This document shows, one piece after another, positions 8,831 through 15,540 of a stretch of DNA of 64,000 nucleotides. The notes below the pieces were generated by a model that was not told where the DNA came from, made no database searches, and worked only from the letters and a program-made list of their open reading frames with translations. The DNA lies in contig JAEUII010000347.1 of assembly GCA_016795145.1 (NCBI GenBank), forward strand, positions 1 through 64,000, in the 5' to 3' direction. Made by a program: the position numbers and the translations under genes. This stretch comes from Planctomycetaceae bacterium. GTDB taxonomy: Bacteria; Planctomycetota; Planctomycetia; Planctomycetales; Planctomycetaceae. How positions within the stretch are numbered: the first letter of the stretch is position 1; every line of letters starts with the position of its first letter.

Positions 8831-8876
8831 AGGGACAATTCCAGAAAGAGGAGTGATTCAGAACGACAGCGAATCG

Positions 8877-9554
8877 TCAGTGGAAGCTTTGCCCAAGCAC
8901 TTTGGAGATCAGTTGCCACCCATCGACCATAACAAACAACAGAATCTTGAATGGTGTCGAGATGACCATCGGGGGCATCATCATCATTCCAAGTGACATG
9001 AGGATGACGGACACGACGAGGTCAATCAGAATGAACGGGATGTAGAGACAGAATCCCATGATGAAGGCTGTCTTCAGTTCGCTGATGACATAGGCCGGAA
9101 TCAGAACAGGAAACGGTGTGTCCGCCGGGGTTTGAATCCTGGTAACACTTGCCATCTTCGCGAACAGAGCAATGTCAGCTTTTCGAGTCTGGCGGATCAT
9201 GAAGTCATGCAGTGCAGCACGGCTGATCCGCCATGCGACCTGACCGTCGATCACGTTACTCAGATAAGGCCGAACGGCGTCCTGTTCAATGCGTGTGACC
9301 GTGGGACCCATGACGAAGAGCGTCAGGAACATCGACAGTCCAAGCACGACCTGTGTCGGGGGAATTTCCTGAGTCGACAGAGCTCGTCGTACAAACGACA
9401 GCACGATGACGATGCGTGTGAACGCCGTCATTGTCACCAGTGCCGCAGACATCAGGGTCATCGCGCCGAGGAACAGCGCGACCTTGATTTGCGGCGAGAG
9501 AGTCTGGAATCCGTCTGATTCCAGAACCTGCTGTACTGTTTCTGCCGAGTCCAT
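8877..9554 (-). CDS. fliP: Flagellar export gate protein FliP
   Basis: From ATG 9554 (AAAGG eight bases upstream) the product is 225 residues; a GTG at 9599 is a weaker alternative. Family blocks are complete: MTAFTRIVIVLSFVRRALSTQEIPPTQVVLGLSMFLTLFVMGP, PAYVISELKTAFIMGFCLYIPFILIDLVVSVILMSLGMMMMPP and PFKILLFVMVDGW. FliP forms the core of the export channel with FliQ and FliR in the inner membrane. The long cleavable N-terminal signal of enteric FliP is short or absent. fliO lies upstream and flhA downstream; fliQ and fliR must be elsewhere. Confidence 0.97.
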   Translation of the reverse strand: MDSAETVQQVLESDGFQTLSPQIKVALFLGAMTLMSAALVTMTAFTRIVIVLSFVRRALSTQEIPPTQVVLGLSMFLTLFVMGPTVTRIEQDAVRPYLSNVIDGQVAWRISRAALHDFMIRQTRKADIALFAKMASVTRIQTPADTPFPVLIPAYVISELKTAFIMGFCLYIPFILIDLVVSVILMSLGMMMMPPMVISTPFKILLFVMVDGWQLISKVLGQSFH

Positions 9555-9659
9555 TCGTGCAACCTTTAACTGAACCTGATCCCTGGAAGACGAGATCACA
9601 TCCTGTGATGCCGTCTGACTCTGTTCCTAAATCGTTCGCTGTATTTGTCGTATCCTCGT

Positions 9660-10703
9660 TCAGAGTTCTGCGATTGTCTGTCCGTGTGCAATGGGTTCCG
9701 TTGGCATTGGCTCGTGCATTTCCCTTTGAAGCTCATCCGGGAAGTTCATCGGAGCCAGTACCAGTGTTTTGATTCCGCCTGCGTCCGCTGCGACAAGGGC
9801 GCGAAGCCCGCCGATCTCGATCAATGAGACAATTCGACCGGGGCCGACCGACAGTGTTTCCACGACACGTGACTGACTGCCGGAGGCCGGAAGCAGTCCG
9901 CGTGCTCGTTGCCATCGACGAATGCCAAGAACCGCAAGGATTAGCAGACAGAAGGCGATCACCAGCCACACGGCAGCGCGAACGATGACGTTGGTCGGTG
10001 ATGTCGCAAGCGTGACTTCCGGCGAATGACCTGGAGAAGTTCCGGATCCGCTGGATCGTCGTTCCGGTTCAAGATCCAGGAATGGTGCGTTGTCTTCGTT
10101 CGTGCTGTCAGAAGAGTCTGTGCCTTCAGCCGACTCGCTGGCCACCGTAGCAACCGGATTCTGCGATTCCGTTACAGCAGAGTCTTCAAATGTTGCGGAC
10201 GCCTGCTGAATGTGAGTTGAACCGGCAGACGACCTGCGTGGAGTGGCTGCTTCCGGTGTCTTTCGGAGGGCAGGCTCTGCGACAGGATTCGATGTTGCGT
10301 TCTTCTTTACTGACGCTTCGGCCACCTTGCGCTGCAATCGAATCTGAAGCGATTCTTCGGTGGAAACTTCCTGCGATGCGGTTGAATCACTGACTTCGTT
10401 GTTCTGATCTCGAGCCTGCCAGCTGCTGGATGAGGTGGATTGTTCACTCTCTTCAGTTGTGTGGCGTGTTTCGCTCGATGAACGTGCGCTTTGAGCTTTG
10501 ATTCGGCTAAGAACTTCCGGGGGAATTGTGTTTTCTGATGCGGAAGAGGACCGGCCCCGAGTCGCTGACTGTGCGAAGACAGAATTAACAGAACTGCAGA
10601 TGAACAGACCCGCAAAGAGGCTCAACAGCAACGAACGAACTGGCACGACCGGTGACGACCGGTGTGTCAGATGGGTTCGAGTGTTGCGTCCTTCCGTGAT
10701 CAC
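9660..10703 (-). CDS. fliO: FliO-like flagellar export apparatus assembly protein with long Ser-rich ectodomain
   Basis: This 347-residue product starts at GTG 10703 with AGGAAGG upstream. It has a signal-like N-terminal hydrophobic segment ending near VFAQ, a roughly 190-residue Ser/Thr/Glu-rich low-complexity region, a membrane helix (about residues 230-255, AAVWLVIAFCLLILAVLGIRRW) and the FliO cytoplasmic domain (VVETLSVGPGRIVSLIEIGGLRALVAAD). FliO helps assemble the FliP ring. Typical FliO proteins are 100-220 residues, so the disordered periplasmic region is an extension. Position between fliN and fliP supports the call. Confidence 0.85.
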   Translation of the reverse strand: MITEGRNTRTHLTHRSSPVVPVRSLLLSLFAGLFICSSVNSVFAQSATRGRSSSASENTIPPEVLSRIKAQSARSSSETRHTTEESEQSTSSSSWQARDQNNEVSDSTASQEVSTEESLQIRLQRKVAEASVKKNATSNPVAEPALRKTPEAATPRRSSAGSTHIQQASATFEDSAVTESQNPVATVASESAEGTDSSDSTNEDNAPFLDLEPERRSSGSGTSPGHSPEVTLATSPTNVIVRAAVWLVIAFCLLILAVLGIRRWQRARGLLPASGSQSRVVETLSVGPGRIVSLIEIGGLRALVAADAGGIKTLVLAPMNFPDELQREMHEPMPTEPIAHGQTIAEL

Positions 10704-10778
10704 TTTGAGAGACCTTCCTGGTTCTCACTGTTCTGTTTGCTTGACTGCAGAGATGTCTGGCGACTTCGACTGCAGTGA

Positions 10779-11183
10779 CTAACGTTTGACGGCTCCTGGT
10801 CGACTTCCGTCTTCGTGACTCACAATTTCCGTGATGCGGACCGCGAATCGATCGTCAATGACAACCACTTCACCGCTCGCAATCCGAACACCCTGAGCCA
10901 TCACATCCACAGGTTCGGAAACCGCGCGATTCAATTCCACGACAGCGCCTTCGCCAAGCTTCAGCAGCTCACCGATGGACATCGTGACACGGCCAATTTC
11001 CACAGAGATCTCGATCGCGACTTCGGCAAATCGTTCCAGAGGCATCGACGAACTGGCGCGAGTGCGAGTGACCTGAGGAAACTCCACGGGGTGAGCTTCA
11101 GGAATCGCAGTTTCCGCGTTCGACATGATCTGATCGATCGCCGTTTCGTTGTTTTCGAGGGTGTCGGCAGACGAAGTACTCAC
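10779..11183 (-). CDS. fliN: Flagellar motor switch protein FliN
   Basis: The product is 134 residues from GTG 11183, chosen because GAGGAG lies six bases upstream and the codon is only 10 bp after the fliM stop; a longer frame up to 11315 would run into fliM. The C-terminal half is the SpoA domain (ISVEIGRVTMSIGELLKLGEGAVVELNRAVSEPVDVMAQGVRIASGEVVVIDDRFAVRITEI), which builds the lower C-ring of the flagellar switch. The N-terminal 55 residues are acidic and variable, as usual for FliN. Confidence 0.92.
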   Translation of the reverse strand: MSTSSADTLENNETAIDQIMSNAETAIPEAHPVEFPQVTRTRASSSMPLERFAEVAIEISVEIGRVTMSIGELLKLGEGAVVELNRAVSEPVDVMAQGVRIASGEVVVIDDRFAVRITEIVSHEDGSRPGAVKR

Positions 11184-11193
11184 GCCTGTCTCC

Positions 11194-12063
11194 TCATTCT
11201 TTCGCTGATGCAAGAATTCGAAATCCCTGTCGCTGCCCCAGACGACACGGGTGTCCGACCCACTGCAGACGCCCGGCAATCTTTGCTTCGAGCGGTGCAC
11301 TGGCGGACTGATCAAGTACCAGGATATCGCCTGCTGCCAGGCGGTTCAGTTCCCCCAGTGTCAGGCTGGCTTTGCCGAGCCCGATCACCAAAGTCACCGG
11401 AAGGCTCTCGGCCAGAGAACGCATCTGTGGCGATGCGGTCTGAACGGGAGCCGCTGGAATGGCCGATTCGTTGATTCCGATGGATGTCAGTCCGGCCTGT
11501 GGCATCAGCAACCAGGCGGAATCGGAACCAACGGGTGTGTGAATATCGATACCGACTCGAACCAGGTTTTCACGTGGCTGGAAGATGCGGCTTCGCAGAG
11601 GTCGAACGATCAGTTGATCCATTTCGACCGGCAGCGGTTCCACTTCGGGCCAGCCCTGACTCATCGCGCGGGAGATTTCGCCCAAAAGGAGTTCGAACAG
11701 AGACTGCTCAGCCGGCGTCAATGGTCGGTTTTCCGGCCAGGTGTCACCGAGTGTTCCGAGCATCTCACTGACCAGAGTCAGAACGGTGCGGGCCGAGAAC
11801 GCAACGATGCTGTCGAAGCGGTCATGACCAATTTTCAGCAGCACACCGTAACCTGGATCCGGCAGAGCCTGTTGAGCTTTCTGCGCGACGGACGAATCAA
11901 TCTGAGCGGGTGACAGAGTAATCCGATTTCCCACGAGTGCCTGCCAGAACTCCTGCAGCACGGAAACGGAAGTCGCGTGCCATGAAGTCAGCGCGCGACT
12001 GGCCGAACCCGTCAGGCGACGAGGTGCCGTGAAGTCCAGGCTTGTGGGATTGGGAACACTCAT
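11194..12063 (-). CDS. fliM: Divergent flagellar motor switch protein FliM lacking the CheY-binding N-terminus
   Basis: This 289-residue protein begins with LDFTAPRRLTGSASRALTSWH, which aligns with the YDF-RP segment after the normal FliM N-terminus. The EIDALL peptide that binds CheY-P is missing. The middle region (LTPAEQSLFELLLGEISRAMSQGW) matches the FliM middle domain, and the C-terminus is a SpoA domain (LPVTLVIGLGKASLTLGELNRLAAGDILVLDQSASAPLEAKIAGRLQW). ATG 12063 overlaps the fliL stop (ATGA), so the short N-terminus is probably real. FliM forms the rotor switch ring; loss of the CheY site implies another way to control rotation. Family usual length is about 320-340. Confidence 0.82.
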   Translation of the reverse strand: MSVPNPTSLDFTAPRRLTGSASRALTSWHATSVSVLQEFWQALVGNRITLSPAQIDSSVAQKAQQALPDPGYGVLLKIGHDRFDSIVAFSARTVLTLVSEMLGTLGDTWPENRPLTPAEQSLFELLLGEISRAMSQGWPEVEPLPVEMDQLIVRPLRSRIFQPRENLVRVGIDIHTPVGSDSAWLLMPQAGLTSIGINESAIPAAPVQTASPQMRSLAESLPVTLVIGLGKASLTLGELNRLAAGDILVLDQSASAPLEAKIAGRLQWVGHPCRLGQRQGFRILASAKE

Positions 12064-12662
12064 TGAACGTTAAACTCTTCGAACAGAACGTCATAGATCT
12101 GGTCGTAACCATCCGGGCAAAGCACTGAATTGAAGTAGTCTCGAATCTCACGACGCAGACGGTTCTGTCCCGCTGCACCGCGAATGTCATCAAGATTCAG
12201 GTCAGAGATTTTGCTCAGCAGCCAGTTGCGAAGAACGATCTTCTTCGCATCAACACGCTTCTTCAGATCTTCTTCTTTGGACTTCGGAATCTGCATCGTG
12301 ATCGCGATTCGCAGGTAGCGAGACATGCGACCTTCGTCGAGATTCACGACGACTTCCTGGTCCTTGTCCGGTTCTCCGAAAGGCAGAAAGACGGTCTCTT
12401 CTTCCTTCGGGAGCTCGAACGCTTTGACTCGTTTTGTGGACTTATGTGAATCGCCTTCTGTGGCTGTGCCATGTTCAGCCGACTCACCGCCTTCTTCTTT
12501 TTCTCCTGTCGCCGCATGGCTTTGGCTGGAGAGGAGAAACGGAACTGCAGTGCCCAGTCCGGCACTGATCACACCGACCGCGATCCATGGCACGATGCTG
12601 CCGCCGGAGGGTTTGTCCTGACCCTCCGCTGGCGGATGTTCTTCTTTCTTATGATCTGACAT
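12060..12662 (-). CDS. fliL: Flagellar basal body-associated protein FliL
   Basis: From ATG 12662 (MSDHKKEE) the product is 200 residues: a short cytoplasmic start, one membrane helix (about residues 22-43, GSIVPWIAVGVISAGLGTAVPF), an acidic linker, and a C-terminal FliL domain (VVVNLDEGRMSRYLRIAITMQI; LRNWLLSKISDLNLDDIRGAAGQNRLRREIRDYFNSVL). FliL sits around the stator and supports torque. It is the first gene of the minus-strand operon; the frame stays open upstream to 12785 but the translated sequence there is not FliL-like. Its stop overlaps fliM. Confidence 0.88.
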   Translation of the reverse strand: MSDHKKEEHPPAEGQDKPSGGSIVPWIAVGVISAGLGTAVPFLLSSQSHAATGEKEEGGESAEHGTATEGDSHKSTKRVKAFELPKEEETVFLPFGEPDKDQEVVVNLDEGRMSRYLRIAITMQIPKSKEEDLKKRVDAKKIVLRNWLLSKISDLNLDDIRGAAGQNRLRREIRDYFNSVLCPDGYDQIYDVLFEEFNVQ

Positions 12663-13088
12663 AATCGACTCACTCAGAAGAGTTTGCTGTTCAGGTCCGT
12701 TCGCCCCCCGCGAACACCAAACCTCAAACCAAACAAAGCAGCGCAGCGCCGTCATGGCGGCTGGCATCTGCCCGTATCTGATCAATCGACCGGTCCGCCG
12801 GAGCCCAACAACGGATTTGCGGATCAGGTAAACTCTGCGGCCTACTGGGTGTTGCTGCCTATAGTGGTGACTCCCTGCCGATCAGGGTGAATTCCTGTGG
12901 CTGAGTGGAGGTTCTCGCCCCTGAGGGAAAACACTCACTGATTGTGAACGCGGGAACTCGGGCCGCTGGTAAGGAGCGAATGCACGACACTATCATCTGA
13001 GACTGCTGTCCAGTCATCTGAAACTGAGGTACAGCATTCCTTCCGGACGTTCCTGCTCCACGCTCCTTCCTGATCGAGATTTCATCCC
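12663..13088. other. Divergent intergenic region upstream of the flagellar operon and an MFS gene
   Basis: This 426-bp gap must contain the promoters for the flagellar operon (leftward) and the transporter (rightward). I see no clear sigma-28, sigma-54 or sigma-70 boxes by eye and no convincing gene; a minus-strand open frame (12859-13152) overlaps the transporter start and looks random. Confidence 0.5.
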
Positions 13089-14606
13089 ATGGGACAACCC
13101 ACGTCTCCCGCTCCGTCGCGGATGGCTCAGTACGCAACGTTGACAGCCGCACTGCTCGGCTGGATGTTTGACGGGTTTGAGATGGGATTGTTTCCGGTGA
13201 TCGGAAAACCCGCCCTGAAGGACCTGCTGACGGACCAGAGTCAGCTGGACCGATGGTTCGGCGTCATCATGGCCGTCTTCCTTGTCGGCGCTGCAAGTGG
13301 AGGTGTCTTATTTGGATGGCTGGGTGACAAGATTGGACGCGTGCGAGCGATGTCGCTCAGCATCTTCACCTACGCGGTGCTGACGGGAATGTGTGGCTTC
13401 GCAACACACGCGTGGCAGATTGCCGTCCTTCGATTTATCGCATCGCTCGGCATGGGCGGCGAATGGTCTCTTGGCGTCGCACTCGTGAACGAAATCTGGC
13501 CCGGAAAATCTCGCGCGTTTATTGCCGGTTTGATCGGTGCGGCATCAAACGTGGGATTCCTGCTGGTCGCGCTGCTCAGTATCGGGCTTGGTCAGATCAT
13601 TGAACGTGTTGAAACGTTGTTGCTGGCAGTCGGACTTTCACAAGGGCTCACCAACACGCTGCTTCAGAATTCTGCGTGGCGGTTCCTGATGATCAGCGGA
13701 GCTTTTCCGGCGTTGCTCATCTTCTTCATTCGGCTGTTCGTGCCTGAATCATCGAAGTGGGAAGAAGAACATGCCTCAGGGAAGACGTCCAACTGGAGCA
13801 ATTCGGACCTGATGGGTGTGCTTGTTGGTTGCTTCGCGGCGATCGGCATCATTGCCGCGTGGTCTCCGATGGCGGCCAATCTGCATCCTGCGATCGCAAT
13901 TGCGATCACTGTGGTTGGGCTGTTGATCGCGATGCTCGGATTCCTTTACCCCGTGAAGATGTACCTCGAACGAACGATTGCTGCGGGTGCGCTTCCGAAT
14001 GGTTCATCTAGCTTTGTGCTTGGCCGGATGCTGCTGGGGGCTGGACTTGCCGGGATTGCACTGCTCGGAACCTGGGGCTCGATTCAGTGGGCTCCTCGCT
14101 GGGCCAGTGAACTGCAGCCGGATACAGAGCAAGTGAAATACTTCGCTGCTCAAAAGACTCAAATCGCGACGGCTCTTGGTGCCATCGTGGCAACAATCCT
14201 GGCTGCCATGGCCGCGGGGAAGTTCGGAAGACGTCCGACCTATGCGGTGCTTTGTCTGGGAGCATTTTTCAGCGCGGTCTATTTCTATCGATTCCATACC
14301 ACGTTCAATATGCAGTTTCTTGTGGCCGGCTTCATTGCGGGCGGAGTCACCGCGTCGTTTTACGGCTTCTTCCCGCTCTACTTTCCGGAACTGTTTCCAA
14401 CAGCAGTGCGAGCAACAGGTCAGGGATTCTCTTTCAATTTCGGGCGCATCATTGCGGCCATCGGTGGGCTGCAGACGGCAAACCTGATGCAGATGTTCGG
14501 CGGCAGCTTTCCGAAAGCCGGATCGCTGCTGGCAGCCATCTATCTCGCAGGAGTCTTCGTGATCTGGCTGGGACCGGAGACTCGGGGGCGGGAACTGCCG
14601 GAGTAG
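13089..14606 (+). CDS. MFS transporter (metabolite:H+ symporter type)
   Basis: This 505-residue protein has about 12 membrane helices. GWLGDKIGRVRAM after helix 2 is the MFS motif A, and LRFIASLGMGGEWSLGVALVNEIWP is typical of the sugar/metabolite:H+ symporters. The second half has AAGKFGRRPTYAVLCLGA (motif A repeat) and YFPELFPTAVRATGQGFSFNFGRI. Some helices are separated by longer loops than usual. It stands alone, divergent from the flagellar operon. Its TAG stop lies within GTAG at 14603-14606, the head of an intergenic hairpin repeat. Substrate unknown; a small sugar or carboxylate is likely. Confidence 0.9.
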   Translation: MGQPTSPAPSRMAQYATLTAALLGWMFDGFEMGLFPVIGKPALKDLLTDQSQLDRWFGVIMAVFLVGAASGGVLFGWLGDKIGRVRAMSLSIFTYAVLTGMCGFATHAWQIAVLRFIASLGMGGEWSLGVALVNEIWPGKSRAFIAGLIGAASNVGFLLVALLSIGLGQIIERVETLLLAVGLSQGLTNTLLQNSAWRFLMISGAFPALLIFFIRLFVPESSKWEEEHASGKTSNWSNSDLMGVLVGCFAAIGIIAAWSPMAANLHPAIAIAITVVGLLIAMLGFLYPVKMYLERTIAAGALPNGSSSFVLGRMLLGAGLAGIALLGTWGSIQWAPRWASELQPDTEQVKYFAAQKTQIATALGAIVATILAAMAAGKFGRRPTYAVLCLGAFFSAVYFYRFHTTFNMQFLVAGFIAGGVTASFYGFFPLYFPELFPTAVRATGQGFSFNFGRIIAAIGGLQTANLMQMFGGSFPKAGSLLAAIYLAGVFVIWLGPETRGRELPE

Positions 14607-14888
14607 GAAGGCTGCCCTCAGCCGTCTGCTTTTTTCCAGCATGGAGGCGTGAGAAACGCGCCTGGTTCGGCGGAGCGAACCGCGACTATGTTGTTGTTTG
14701 CTCCGCAAACAGAACGCCGAGTGATGCTGTAGCACGGGTTGGGTACCGGCTGGCGGCTGGATGATCAGGAATACGCTATGCGTTTCGAACGTGCTGCCCA
14801 TGTGGGATGGCTGCCCTCAGCCGTCTGCTTTTTCCAGCATGAAGGCGTGAGAAACTCGCTCGGTTCGGCGGAGCGAACCGCGACTATG
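14603..14888. repeat. Two direct copies of an ~80-bp hairpin-bearing repeat
   Basis: Copy 1 (about 14610-14690) and copy 2 (about 14809-14888) share nearly all bases, from GGCTGCCCTCAGCCGTCTGC through GTTCGGCGGAGCGAACCGCG. The repeat has two palindromes: GGCTG-CCCT-CAGCC and GGTTCGG..CGAACC. Copy 1 is headed by GTAG, which also supplies the stop codon of the transporter; copy 2 is headed by GTGG. This fits REP-like elements. The rest of the gap to 15010 shows no gene I can support. Confidence 0.8.
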
Positions 14889-15010
14889 GCGAATTTCCTG
14901 GTTTTTCACACCTTTGAGAAGAATTGAGGCTCAACCGGTACCTTGGAATACCCGATTGGAGGCTATTCGGGGCGACTTACCGCGGATTGGAAATCCTGTG
15001 AAATCGTGAT

Positions 15011-15039
15011 TTGATCCGACGGAACAGGATTGCTATCCT
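15011..15039 (+). promoter_or_regulatory. Sigma-70-like promoter candidate for the 29-residue peptide
   Basis: TTGATC (15011-15016) and TATCCT (15034-15039) are 17 bases apart, with a TG extension just before the -10 box. It lies 51 bp upstream of the peptide's ATG. Confidence 0.45.
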
Positions 15040-15090
15040 TCGCCCCCTCGAATGTGAATTTCAGGCTTTCCTTGGGGAGATAACTGGCTC

Positions 15091-15180
15091 ATGGGCACGA
15101 AGAAGACGGGTAAGGGTCGGCGCAAAATCGGTCGCAAGAAAAGAAGAATGCGATCAAGAATCCGACATCGTAAGGGCTAA
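15091..15180 (+). CDS. 29-residue highly basic peptide, possible ribosomal-type small protein
   Basis: ATG 15091 follows GGGGAGA (15074-15080) by ten bases and opens a 29-codon frame ending TAA. The peptide starts MGTKKTGKGRRKIGRKKRR and continues with MRSRIRHRKG, so about half of the residues are Arg or Lys. Such composition is seen in tiny ribosomal proteins (bTHX) and in the AURKAIP1/COX24-type basic proteins; the RRKIGRKKRRMR core resembles the latter, but this is by eye only. It has its own promoter candidate and is followed by a strong terminator, so it appears to be a single-gene unit. Function not proven. Confidence 0.6.
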   Translation: MGTKKTGKGRRKIGRKKRRMRSRIRHRKG

Positions 15181-15325
15181 TACCTGCCGTCCGGCAGCCC
15201 ATGGCTGGTGGAAATTGTCGCCGTATCAACATGGTTGATGGGTTGATGACTGGCGGCTGAACGCGCCAACTGAAAACCGATCAGTGCCCCGCAGTGAACA
15301 CTGAGGCACACTGACCAAAGACTTT

Positions 15326-15365
15326 GAAAGCTCGGCTTGTGACGAACATGCCGAGCTTTCTTTTT
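15326..15365 (+). terminator. Strong intrinsic terminator
   Basis: GAAAGCTCGGC (15326-15336) pairs perfectly with GCCGAGCTTTC (15350-15360) over a 13-nt loop and is followed directly by TTTTT. It probably ends the transcript of the 29-residue peptide gene. The 145 bases between that gene and the stem have no clear frame and could be a 3' UTR or small RNA; the 175 bases after it hold only the approach to the next gene. Confidence 0.85.
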
Positions 15366-15540
15366 GCGCGTTCTGGGAGAACTGGTGAGTCGGAATGGGA
15401 TTCCGGTTTTGCCAAATGGCAGACTTTGAGGGTTGCGGGAAGCTTGACATCGCCGAAAGGAGGTTGAATCCTGTGCAGAAATGCGTGTGCAGACTCATTC
15501 TGGCACCGCATCTTTCCCGCCTGTTCGCTGAGGACTCACC

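Noticed and set aside
12859-13152. Small minus-strand gene between fliL and the MFS gene
   Set aside because: It overlaps the transporter start, and its product looks random.
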